A stretch of DNA of 14,566 nt from Opitutia bacterium UBA953 (lineage in GTDB: Bacteria > Verrucomicrobiota > Verrucomicrobiia > Opitutales > UBA953). Both the position numbers and the translations under genes were made by a program. Location: the NCBI GenBank assembly GCA_002293125.1, contig DBCR01000021.1, positions 6,361 through 20,926 of the forward strand, in the 5' to 3' direction. The notes below the pieces were generated by a model, which was not told where the DNA came from, did not search any database, and saw nothing but the letters and a program-made list of their open reading frames with translations. Positions 1-7,749 of this stretch are shown here, piece after piece (position 1 is the first letter of the stretch; each line of letters starts with the position of its first letter).

Positions 1-24
1 GACCAAGGGTGGTCAGCCCTACCC
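1..24. repeat. Partial palindromic repeat, same family as 1353-1408
   Basis: On the minus strand this reads GGGTAGGGC followed by a hairpin with stem arms GACCA and TGGTC around the loop CCCT. About 20 of 24 positions match the left half of the double hairpin at 1352-1375 (GGGTAGGGC, then ACCA, a 4-nt loop and TGGT). Stem differences between the copies are compensated, which supports a conserved hairpin. The window edge cuts the element. It lies 7 nt beyond the stop codon of the TlpA-like gene, so it could also act as that gene's 3' end structure, but no T-run is visible. Confidence 0.55.
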
Positions 25-31
25 TTGCCGT

Positions 32-1162
32 TCAGCGCGCGGGCTCGGCTTCTTCGTCGTCGGCCGGAGGCAGGACGCCCTTCAGGAGGGCATCGAGGGT
101 CTTCTGGAGGGCGGCTTTCATCGCGCCGGCTTCGGCCTTGTCGACCGCCTTGATTTGCCAGCGGATGGCTTCTTCCTTCTTCCCTTGGAGCCAGCGGAGG
201 CGGGCGAGCGTGTCGAGTTTATCGGGGTGTTCTTCCTTCGTAAGCTTCACCGCCTGCACGGCGCACTTTTCCGCGAGGGGGAGGTTCAGGTTTTTCGCGA
301 AGCCGGGCACCGTGAGTAGACGCCAGGCGATCTCGTTCATCGCCTCGGCGTCGTCGAACTCTTCGTCGGCCAGCTTGCTGAGCTGGGCGTAGAATTTCGT
401 CGGATCGCCGCGGGCGAGGCCGATCTGGGCTTCGATGGATTCGCGGAGTTCCTTGCCTTCCTTGGGCGGGAGCACGCCCGCGGCAGCGGGTAGGGCTTTT
501 TCCGCGGCATCCCAATCGCGTTTGCCCATCGCTTCGGAAAGCGCGTCGAGCTTCGCCTGCGCGGCGAGCATCTCGGGGTCGCCCGACGACTTCGAGGCGG
601 GTACGGCCGGTTTGCTCAGGCGGCGCTGCGGAATCTTGTCGGCGATCGGCGCGGCGGCCGCGAGGGGTGTGCCCGTGAGGATATCGCCGAGCATCTCGGC
701 GGTGAGCTGTCCCGGGTGACCCATCCAGGCGATTTTTCCTTCGGCGACGACGAAGGCATGGGGGATCCCATTCACTTCGGCGGCTTCGAGCCAATCCTTG
801 ATGAAGGCTTTGCCGCCGACGGCGACGCGGTAGGATATCTTATCGCCTTGGGCCTTGAGGAAATCTTTCGCACGTTGGGCGGAGGCCGCATCGCGTTCGG
901 CTTCCCAGACGTTGACGCCCGTGATGACCACGCCCTTCTTGCCCATCTTCTTGTGGAGGTCATCCAGATGCGGGATCGCGGCGACGCACGGGCCGCACCA
1001 GCTCGCCCAGCATTCGAAGACGTAGATTTCGCCTTTCTTGAATTCTTTCACCGCCTCGCCTTGGAGCATCGACTCCGGTCGCGTGGTGGGAGCGGGATCG
1101 CCGATTTTCAGGCCAGCGGCGGAAAGGGTGGCCGTAAGCAGCAGCAGGAGCAGGGTGCGCAT
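32..1162 (-). CDS. TlpA-like thioredoxin-fold protein with C-terminal TPR-like domain
   Basis: A predicted exported thiol-disulfide protein of 376 aa. The N-terminus (MRTLLLLLLTATLSAAG) is a signal peptide with probable cleavage after the Ala-Ala-Gly stretch. Residues about 18-165 form a TlpA/ResA-type thioredoxin fold with the redox motif WCGPC at 55-59 and the cis-proline region NGIPHAF around Pro134. An Ala/Pro-rich linker (about 166-195) leads into a helical domain. Residues about 273-343 look like TPR repeats (NEIAWRLL, then EKCAVQAVKL, then EEAIRWQIKAV). The tail is acidic. Classic TlpA or ResA proteins are about 140-200 aa, so the extension nearly doubles the size. The likely role is reduction of disulfides, for example in cytochrome maturation, in the periplasm; the partner is unknown. 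ATG lies directly before the signal peptide and has no Shine-Dalgarno. The gene stands alone, with repeats upstream. Confidence 0.85.
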   Translation of the reverse strand: MRTLLLLLLTATLSAAGLKIGDPAPTTRPESMLQGEAVKEFKKGEIYVFECWASWCGPCVAAIPHLDDLHKKMGKKGVVITGVNVWEAERDAASAQRAKDFLKAQGDKISYRVAVGGKAFIKDWLEAAEVNGIPHAFVVAEGKIAWMGHPGQLTAEMLGDILTGTPLAAAAPIADKIPQRRLSKPAVPASKSSGDPEMLAAQAKLDALSEAMGKRDWDAAEKALPAAAGVLPPKEGKELRESIEAQIGLARGDPTKFYAQLSKLADEEFDDAEAMNEIAWRLLTVPGFAKNLNLPLAEKCAVQAVKLTKEEHPDKLDTLARLRWLQGKKEEAIRWQIKAVDKAEAGAMKAALQKTLDALLKGVLPPADDEEAEPAR

Positions 1163-1237
1163 GGGAATGAGTTTGGGTCGAGGATGATGGGAGGCAAGAG
1201 GGGGTTGTCGGAAGGTGGTGGCGGATGACAGAGGGCA

Positions 1238-1285
1238 GAGGACTGGATCGATGACCGAATGGAGGACTGAGTTGAGGGCTGAATG
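1238..1285. repeat. Degenerate 24-bp tandem duplication
   Basis: Two adjacent 24-bp units, 1238-1261 and 1262-1285, both begin GAGGACTG and end GAATG, with about 18 of 24 positions identical. A further partial similarity (GAAGTGGCTG) follows. It is non-coding with no evident function, and looks like decayed simple-sequence duplication. Confidence 0.5.
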
Positions 1286-1300
1286 GAAGTGGCTGCCTTG

Positions 1301-1325
1301 GGTAGGGTCGGGACCGCGTCACGAC
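1301..1325. repeat. Solitary degenerate REP-like unit
   Basis: The sequence starts GGTAGGGTCGGGACC and matches the 1588-1612 arm of the REPIN-like element, in its 1677-1703 variant read on the minus strand, at about 20 of 25 positions. The internal hairpin (CGGGA against TCACG) survives with one mismatch. This is probably a decayed single unit of the same family, without an inverted partner nearby. Confidence 0.45.
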
Positions 1326-1352
1326 ATAGCTGTTTCGGGTGGCAGGTGATTG

Positions 1353-1408
1353 GGTAGGGCCAACCATCCTTGGTTGGCCGCGGCCGAGCAGGGATGCTCG
1401 GCCCTACC
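1353..1408. repeat. Double-hairpin palindromic element
   Basis: Two perfect hairpins stand side by side: 1358-1379 (GGCCAACCA, loop TCCT, TGGTTGGCC) and 1382-1403 (GGCCGAGCA, loop GGGA, TGCTCGGCC). The pair is bounded by the 9-bp inverted ends GGTAGGGCC (1353-1361) and GGCCCTACC (1400-1408), which overlap the inner stems and so allow an alternative long-range pairing. There is no T-run on either strand, so it is not a standard terminator. A partial copy occurs at 1-24. It resembles small REP/MITE-type repeats of bacterial intergenic regions; no transposase is linked. Confidence 0.7.
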
Positions 1409-1475
1409 TAGAGCCAATGGGGCAATCTCAAGGGGAGACCGGAAACCGGATAGGAGGCGGCGCGGGATTCATTAT

Positions 1476-1540
1476 CAGGTCCCAGGTCTCGGCCGTCGGG
1501 TATCAGGTTCAGGTGTTCAGGTTCGGGTACAGGTCCCAGG
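1476..1540. repeat. 11-bp direct repeat CAGGTCCCAGG with TTCAGG-type repeats between
   Basis: CAGGTCCCAGG occurs identically at 1476-1486 and 1530-1540. Between them are several CAGGTTC or TTCAGG variants. This is low-complexity, non-coding sequence inside the inverted-repeat segment. No function can be assigned. Confidence 0.5.
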
Positions 1541-1553
1541 AGTTTCATTCCCC

Positions 1554-1574
1554 AACCGCCAACCGCTAACCGCG
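1554..1574. repeat. Three 7-bp tandem units AACCGCN
   Basis: AACCGCC, AACCGCT and AACCGCG follow one another without gaps. This is a short tandem repeat in the non-coding region just left of the REPIN-like element. Confidence 0.55.
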
Positions 1575-1587
1575 TCAACCTGTCATG

Positions 1588-1703
1588 GGTAGGGGCGCCA
1601 CTGCGTGGCGTCCGTTCGCCGACACGGAATCGATGAGCAGGGCAAGCTGCCGGACCTGATGATATCCGTAAGCCCACGGACGCGACGCAGTCGCGCCCCT
1701 ACC
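1588..1703. repeat. REPIN-like inverted pair of REP units
   Basis: Two 27-nt arms, 1588-1614 and 1677-1703, are inverted copies of each other matching at 25 of 27 positions, separated by 62 nt. Both outer ends are GGTAGGGGCGC-type. Each arm contains its own small hairpin: CGCCA-CTGCG-TGGCG in the left arm and CGCGA-CTGCG-TCGCG in the right arm. The only two differences between the arms fall on opposite sides of this small stem and preserve pairing. This is the layout described for REPINs, which are mobilised in trans by RAYT (TnpA-REP) transposases. No RAYT gene lies in the window. Confidence 0.65.
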
Positions 1704-1764
1704 TCAAGGCACCCCAGCTAATCATCCGGTTTCCGGTTTCCCTTTGAGTTCTGCCTTTAAACAA

Positions 1765-1790
1765 AAAACCCCGACGGGGGTCGGGGTTTT
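1765..1790 (-). terminator. Intrinsic terminator of acs
   Basis: A perfect 11-bp stem (AAAACCCCGAC at 1765-1775 against GTCGGGGTTTT at 1780-1790) has a 4-nt loop. On the minus strand it ends in a TTTTTTGTTT tract, about 20 nt after the acs stop codon. The stem is A/U-flanked at its base, so some termination in the opposite direction is possible too, but no plus-strand gene runs into it. Confidence 0.9.
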
Positions 1791-1810
1791 GGACGGACTG
1801 ATAGTTGGTC

Positions 1811-3853
<2,043 letters not shown>

Positions 3854-3854
3854 G

Positions 3855-3980
3855 TTATTTACGTTTGGAGCGAAGGATGAGGTAGATAGAAAAGGCGACC
3901 AGCAGGGCGAGTGCCAGGACGAGCCAGGGAGTGCCGGTGATATCAGGGCTGATCTCGGCGAATTGCAAGGGGGGTGCCAT
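3855..3980 (-). CDS. Candidate 41-aa single-span membrane protein upstream of acs
   Basis: A short frame beginning ATG GCA CCC and ending AAA CGT AAA TAA, one nucleotide before the acs start. The product starts MAPPLQFAEISPDITG, has one strongly hydrophobic segment at about residues 18-36 (WLVLALALLVAFSIYLIL) and ends in the basic tail RSKRK, so an N-out/C-in topology is predicted. I do not recognise the family. Its abutment with acs (TAA-C-ATG) and the membrane-like composition argue that it is real; the absence of a Shine-Dalgarno and the small size argue for caution. If real, it would be transcribed with acs and might couple acs translation or act in acetate uptake or enzyme localisation, which is speculation. 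The 102 nt upstream, to the HAD gene, hold no convincing promoter. Confidence 0.45.
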   Translation of the reverse strand: MAPPLQFAEISPDITGTPWLVLALALLVAFSIYLILRSKRK

Positions 3981-4081
3981 GGGGGCAGTGGGGTGAGGAA
4001 TATGAACCCAGCGGGTCGCCGGAGGGCAACCAAAACGCGGGGTCTGTGAGTAGTTTGACCCTTCCCTTGGCGGTTTGTTGC

Positions 4082-4732
4082 CTAAAGTTCGGCCAGTAGT
4101 TCCGCAAACCCGTCGACCACGCGCACGCCCAGCCCTTGGAGACGCTCGCGGTGCTGGTGGCCGTGGGCGGCCAGCACACAGTCGACGCCCATCGCGGCGG
4201 CGGCTTCGGCATCGTGAGCGGTATCGCCGATGTAGATCACATCCTCCGGGCGATGAGCCAGGTCGGACAGGTGGAGGCGCGCGCGATCCTCCTTACTGCC
4301 GGCGTGGATGTCATGTCCGCCGCACATCTTGATGAAGTGGCGATCGAGTCCGTAGTGCGTGAGCGTCGTGGTGAGCAGGCTGCGCTCATAGGCCGAAAGC
4401 ACCGAGTGCGTCAGCCCGGCCGCCGTGAGTCCGTCGAGGAGCGTCTCCGTGTGCGGGTGCAATTCGCACTCCGTCTTACGTTCCTCGTAGGCGGCCATGA
4501 AGCGCACGGACATCGCGCGGAAGGAGGCTTCGTCGGGCGTGAGCCCGATCGCCTGGTAGACCTTGATGACCGGGAACTGGAAAATCTGGCGATAGCGGAC
4601 CGGGTCGACGAGCGGGTGGCCATCTTCCTTCAACAGACGGTTCAGCGATGCACAGCACAGCCACGTGTCATCGAGGAGCGTGCCGTTCCAATCCCAGACG
4701 GCGTGACGATAGTCGGTAAGCTTCTTACGCAT
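4082..4732 (-). CDS. HAD-superfamily phosphatase, phosphoglycolate phosphatase-like
   Basis: A 216-aa cytoplasmic hydrolase of the HAD_2 type. Motif I is DWNGTLLDD with nucleophile Asp14; motif II Ser113 lies in VLSAYER; motif III is probably Lys147 (AGSKEDR); motif IV is GDTAHDAEAA at 169-178. A helical cap (about 25-95) lies between motifs I and II, as in Gph-type enzymes. The second Asp of the canonical DxDGT is Asn16 here, which is unusual because that residue normally serves as the general acid/base. The substrate is unknown. The start ATG overlaps the last 8 nt of the DUF2071 gene (ATGCGTAA), so translation is coupled. An open frame runs further upstream, but it is the antisense or out-of-frame part of the neighbouring gene. 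Confidence 0.85.
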   Translation of the reverse strand: MRKKLTDYRHAVWDWNGTLLDDTWLCCASLNRLLKEDGHPLVDPVRYRQIFQFPVIKVYQAIGLTPDEASFRAMSVRFMAAYEERKTECELHPHTETLLDGLTAAGLTHSVLSAYERSLLTTTLTHYGLDRHFIKMCGGHDIHAGSKEDRARLHLSDLAHRPEDVIYIGDTAHDAEAAAAMGVDCVLAAHGHQHRERLQGLGVRVVDGFAELLAEL

Positions 4733-5456
4733 GGGCAGGCACCAGGGAGAAAGCCTCGATGGCCACACCTTGGCAACAGTGGGCGAGATCGGGAGGCCGG
4801 CCGCCGACGTCGAAGCCGTCCCAGCGGAGCGGCAGATCGCTCCAGGTGGTGGTATCAGCCTGGCTGAGTTCATACGGTAAGTGGTGGACTTGACCGCGGA
4901 CGAGTCGGCCGCCGCGCACCGAGAAGAAGTTATAACGTTCAGCCAAGTGGAAATCGAGCGAACCAGGCGGGGCGATCTGCGGCGACGACACCGCCGACCA
5001 GGCATAATGTGCCGTCTCCTGCTCGCCTTGGCGGCGGCAGGACTGCGCGAGTCCCGGGCCGAAGGACATCGCGGCATGTTCGTAGGGGAGCCCAAAGCCC
5101 GCGCGGGCGATCATGACGGCCGGGGCGCGGTCGCAGTCGAGGGAGAAGAACCACACGCCCGGTTCGCCCGAAGCGTCGCGCACGTAGGTGCGCACGTTGA
5201 GCTCGTTGAAATAAGAAAGCCAGGGTAGGGCGGGTAGGCCAATGGGGCGGACCGCATTCATGCGGAAGCCGACGACGCCGAGGTATGCCTTGCCTTCGAA
5301 GGTATCGACCGTGAGGCCGGCCGGTAGGCGGGACTGGATTGCCTCCGCCGCATATTCCCAATGCAGGAAGAACAAGTCGTCCCAGCGCTGACGCATGACT
5401 GGGCGGCGCGTCGGGCGGACGCGGGCGCGCAGCAGTCGGTCGGTGGCATCGCTCAC
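4725..5456 (-). CDS. DUF2071 / YqjF-like protein
   Basis: A 243-aa protein with the appearance of the DUF2071 (COG3361, YqjF) family. It shows the early WDDLFFLHWEYAAEAIQSRL segment, then PAGLTVDTFEGKAYLGVVGF, and the central YFNELNVRTYVRD and GVWFFSLD blocks typical of that fold. It has no signal peptide or membrane segment, so it should be cytoplasmic. The biochemical role of the family is not established. The start is GTG at 5456, chosen because GAGGAGG lies 8 nt upstream, the only strong Shine-Dalgarno in the window. A nearby ATG (5449) is out of frame. The 3' end overlaps the HAD gene by 8 nt, suggesting a two-gene unit. Confidence 0.85.
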   Translation of the reverse strand: MSDATDRLLRARVRPTRRPVMRQRWDDLFFLHWEYAAEAIQSRLPAGLTVDTFEGKAYLGVVGFRMNAVRPIGLPALPWLSYFNELNVRTYVRDASGEPGVWFFSLDCDRAPAVMIARAGFGLPYEHAAMSFGPGLAQSCRRQGEQETAHYAWSAVSSPQIAPPGSLDFHLAERYNFFSVRGGRLVRGQVHHLPYELSQADTTTWSDLPLRWDGFDVGGRPPDLAHCCQGVAIEAFSLVPAHA

Positions 5457-5464
5457 CTGCTCAT

Positions 5465-5476
5465 CCTCCTCGGAGG
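5465..5476 (-). promoter_or_regulatory. Shine-Dalgarno of the DUF2071 gene within a small hairpin
   Basis: On the minus strand, CCTC-CGAG-GAGG can fold with the stem masking part of the GAGGAGG ribosome binding site, which lies 8 nt before the GTG start. Just upstream, GGTCCG and CGGACC form a second 6-bp stem with an 11-nt loop. The arrangement could lower or regulate initiation. It is short, so it could also be chance. Confidence 0.35.
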
Positions 5477-5502
5477 TCCGAGCGGGTCAAGCGGACCGGC
5501 TT

Positions 5503-6879
5503 TTATTTCCCCTCGGCGAACGGCGGCTTCGACAGGTCCAGCTGGTAGAGCACCTGGTTGTATTCCCAGCGTGGGGTCGGCTGCTTGTTGCCCGAGAACA
5601 TCGTCGTGTAGGTGCCTTCGAAATGGATCACCGGCGAATCGGCCTGGAAGAATTCCGGATGCAGCACCGGATTATAGAACGTGTAATCATCGTGCGAGAG
5701 CACCTTGCGGGCGTTGCCCCAAGGGCCGGCGGGGTCGGACGCTTCGGCCAGCCAGATTTCGCCGAGGAAGGAAGGCTTGCCGGCCTTCTGCGTGAAGATC
5801 GCGAGCCACTTGCGATTCCAGGGGTGCCAGGCGATGTGGCCCTTGTGCACGACGATGGCCTCACCGGTCGGCGTGGCGGCGGAAGTCGCGGCGCGCATAG
5901 GTTTCCAATTATCCGGATTCTTCCAGCCTTCATAGGTCGCCGGCGTGCGGAGGATCGGGAACGGATTGCAGAAGAGGATCCATTTACGGCCGACCGGGTC
6001 CGTCCAAGGCACCGCGTGACCTTCCGGCATCGGTGGGGCTTTCGGGTTGGCCGCGTTTTCCGTCCAGACGGTGTCGATAGGGTGGAAGAGTTCTTCATGC
6101 GGATCCCATTCGACGAGGTCCCAGCGATAGGCGTGCATCTCGCTCTTGGTCTTCACCGCCGCGGCGACGAGGTGCGGTGCGCCTTTGGCATCGGGCAGCG
6201 TGATCGCACCCCAGATCCAGGTCGGGCCATCGCCAGGTACTTTCGCGACTCCGCGCGGGCGCAGTTCGCCCTGCGCGGTCTTCCGTTCGCTCACGTAGGT
6301 GAAAGGGGGACGTAGGGGCGGCTTCGCCGGCGGCACGAATTGTTCGGTCGACGCCGCGGAGACATTGAAGATACCGAGCGGGTAGTGGCCCAAGTTCGTG
6401 TCGCCCCAGAACCAGAGTAGTTTCCCGCCGAGTTTCGCTGTCACCACGCTATCGGAGCCGAGCACGCCGCTTTCTTTCCAGTCGAGTTGCTCGCCGAGCT
6501 TTTGCGATTCCGCGAAGAGGCCCGCGCCCGTGAGGCGGCCGAGACGGCGGGCGAGGATGGTGCGCTCGACCGTGACCTTGAGCGTCTTACCGGCGATGGG
6601 TGTAAGGCGGACGCCTGCGTAACCGAACCCGTCGGCTTTCACGCCATAGCCGTGGCCGTGGACGCTGAACCAGGTCTCGCGACCCATGAGTTCGGGGAGA
6701 TCGAAGGCGATCAATCCGGCGTTGTCGGAGATGAAGCGAGAGCCGTGGATCGTGCGGAGTTCGACGCCTGGCACGGGCCATCCATCGCCCTTCTCGACGA
6801 TCTCGATGCGGCAAGGCTGGGCGGCGAAACCCGTCGTCGCGCAGGCCAGCAAGCCAAGGATCCAAGGGGTGAGCCTCAT
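5503..6879 (-). CDS. Secreted protein of unknown function, probable beta-propeller
   Basis: A 458-aa predicted exported protein. The N-terminus (MRLTPWILGLLACATTGFAA) is a signal peptide cleaved near Ala20; the nearby Cys is not in a lipobox. Residues about 22-115 resemble a small beta-sandwich, like carboxypeptidase-regulatory or Ig-like modules (VPGVELRTI, then DNAGLIAFDLPEL, then LKVTVER). The rest is rich in Trp and Gly-Asp turns with recurring strands (LLWFWGDTNLGHYP, GPTWIWGAITLPDAKG, GHIAWHPWNRKWLAIF, SFLGEIWLAEASDPAGPW), consistent with a five-bladed propeller of the DUF4185 or GH43/sialidase-like kind. I cannot identify catalytic residues with confidence. The role may be carbohydrate binding or hydrolysis, which is inferred from fold alone. 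ATG is chosen for the signal peptide; there is no Shine-Dalgarno. The gap to the DUF2071 gene is 46 nt. Confidence 0.7.
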   Translation of the reverse strand: MRLTPWILGLLACATTGFAAQPCRIEIVEKGDGWPVPGVELRTIHGSRFISDNAGLIAFDLPELMGRETWFSVHGHGYGVKADGFGYAGVRLTPIAGKTLKVTVERTILARRLGRLTGAGLFAESQKLGEQLDWKESGVLGSDSVVTAKLGGKLLWFWGDTNLGHYPLGIFNVSAASTEQFVPPAKPPLRPPFTYVSERKTAQGELRPRGVAKVPGDGPTWIWGAITLPDAKGAPHLVAAAVKTKSEMHAYRWDLVEWDPHEELFHPIDTVWTENAANPKAPPMPEGHAVPWTDPVGRKWILFCNPFPILRTPATYEGWKNPDNWKPMRAATSAATPTGEAIVVHKGHIAWHPWNRKWLAIFTQKAGKPSFLGEIWLAEASDPAGPWGNARKVLSHDDYTFYNPVLHPEFFQADSPVIHFEGTYTTMFSGNKQPTPRWEYNQVLYQLDLSKPPFAEGK

Positions 6880-6968
6880 GGGTACAGTGTCGGCGGAATT
6901 GGCCGTGATTCAAGTCTACGCGGGGCTTTTCGCTTGGAGCGGGGGCCGTCCGGGCTTACCTCTGGGAC

Positions 6969-7742
6969 ATGCTTCCGGAAGCCCGCCAGAAAGAGCTCAA
7001 GGCCTTCGCCGAGAAACTCGCGGACATCGCCCGTCGGGTCTTGGTCGCGGCGCACGCCCGCGTCGACACCGAGGTCGAAATCAAGTCCGACGGCACGCCC
7101 GTGACCGTCGCCGACAAGGAAGCCGAGCGCCAGATGCGTGCGGCCATCAAGCAGGCTTATCCGGATCACGGCATCCTCGGCGAGGAGTTCGGCCCCGAGA
7201 ACGTCGACGCCGAGTATTGCTGGGTGCTCGATCCCATCGACGGCACCAAGTCGTTCCTTTCGCGCGTCCCGCTCTACGTCACCCTCATCGGCCTGCGCCA
7301 CGAAGGGAAGCCCGTCCTGGGGATCATCGATCAGCCGATGCTCTGCGAGCGCATCGTCGGCGACAACCGGACGTGCGAGCTCAACGGCCGACCCGTGCGT
7401 GTGGCCGAAGTTGCGATGAAGGACGCCGTCGTCGTCTCGACCGACCTCGACAACGTCCGCCGTCTCCATCGCGACGTCCGCTGGAACCGTTTAGCCGATA
7501 GCGTGGCCCATGTGCGCACGTGGGGAGACGGCTACGGCCATCTCCTCGTGGCGTCCGGCCGTGCCCACGTCGTGGCCGACCCCATCATGAACCCGTGGGA
7601 CCTCGTGCCCGTGCTGCCCGTCCTGCGTGGCGCCGGTGCCGTCGTGACGTCCTGGGATGGCGGGGATCCGATCAAAGCCGGCAACATCATCGCGGCCGCG
7701 CCGAAGCTGCACGCTGAGGTGATGCGGACGCTGCGCGAGTAA
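6969..7742 (+). CDS. hisN: Histidinol-phosphatase, inositol-monophosphatase type
   Basis: Removes phosphate from L-histidinol phosphate, the step before histidinol dehydrogenase, if assigned correctly. The 257-aa length fits the family. IMPase metal-binding motifs are clear: GEE at 71-73, DPIDGT at 88-93 and WD at 210-211 in NPWDLVPVLPVLRGAGA. The segment RTWGDGYGHLLVASGRAHV (183-201) is characteristic of the HisN branch rather than inositol or PAP phosphatases. The gene is the only plus-strand gene here; it converges on hisD with 7 nt between stop codons and sits near hisA, which supports the histidine assignment. A generic IMPase-like phosphatase is the alternative. There is no Shine-Dalgarno. 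A weak TTGGAG, 17 nt, TACCTC pair ends 6 nt before the ATG. Confidence 0.85.
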   Translation: MLPEARQKELKAFAEKLADIARRVLVAAHARVDTEVEIKSDGTPVTVADKEAERQMRAAIKQAYPDHGILGEEFGPENVDAEYCWVLDPIDGTKSFLSRVPLYVTLIGLRHEGKPVLGIIDQPMLCERIVGDNRTCELNGRPVRVAEVAMKDAVVVSTDLDNVRRLHRDVRWNRLADSVAHVRTWGDGYGHLLVASGRAHVVADPIMNPWDLVPVLPVLRGAGAVVTSWDGGDPIKAGNIIAAAPKLHAEVMRTLRE

Positions 7743-7749
7743 GCGCGGG

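Larger units (their letters stand above)
1427..1748. repeat. 322-bp segment framed by 25-bp inverted repeats
   Basis: The left arm 1427-1451 (starting CTCAAGGGGAGACCGG and ending AACCGGAT) and the right arm 1724-1748 are inverted copies matching at 23 of 25 positions. The segment between contains short direct repeats and the whole REPIN-like element at 1588-1703. No coding capacity is recognisable, and no target-site duplication is obvious just outside the arms. It could be a non-autonomous mobile element (MITE-like) or a nested accumulation of repeats. Confidence 0.5.
1163..1810. other. Gene-free, repeat-rich intergenic region
   Basis: About 650 bp between the 5' end of the TlpA-like gene and the 3' end of acs. 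I see no plausible gene: open frames here are short, lack recognisable proteins and cross palindromes. The content is mostly short repeats, listed separately: a 24-bp tandem pair, a solitary REP-like unit, a double hairpin, a 25-bp inverted repeat, an 11-bp direct repeat, a 7-bp triplet repeat and a REPIN-like pair, ending in the acs terminator. The promoter of the TlpA-like gene must lie at the left end (about 1163-1235), but no good -35/-10 pair stands out. Confidence 0.8.

Noticed and set aside
1353..1408. Bidirectional terminator
   Set aside because: The hairpins are strong, but neither strand shows a T-run after them, and a related copy exists elsewhere, which fits a dispersed repeat better.
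1163..1810. CRISPR array or small RNA gene in the intergenic region
   Set aside because: The repeats are inverted or irregular, not evenly spaced identical direct repeats; no promoter-terminator pair encloses a compact RNA-like segment.
3854..4033. A 60-residue N-terminal extension of acetyl-CoA synthetase
   Set aside because: The residues (Pro, Ser and Trp-rich) do not resemble Acs, and the region is better explained by the separate 41-residue frame that ends just before the acs ATG.
4733..5095. An N-terminal extension of the HAD phosphatase
   Set aside because: It overlaps the DUF2071 gene in another frame, and the HAD motif I would be displaced far from the N-terminus.
5453..5464. A three-codon ORF ATG AGC AGG TGA overlapping the DUF2071 start
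   Set aside because: The ATG directly touches the GGAGG site with no spacing, so ribosomes should initiate at the GTG 8 nt downstream.
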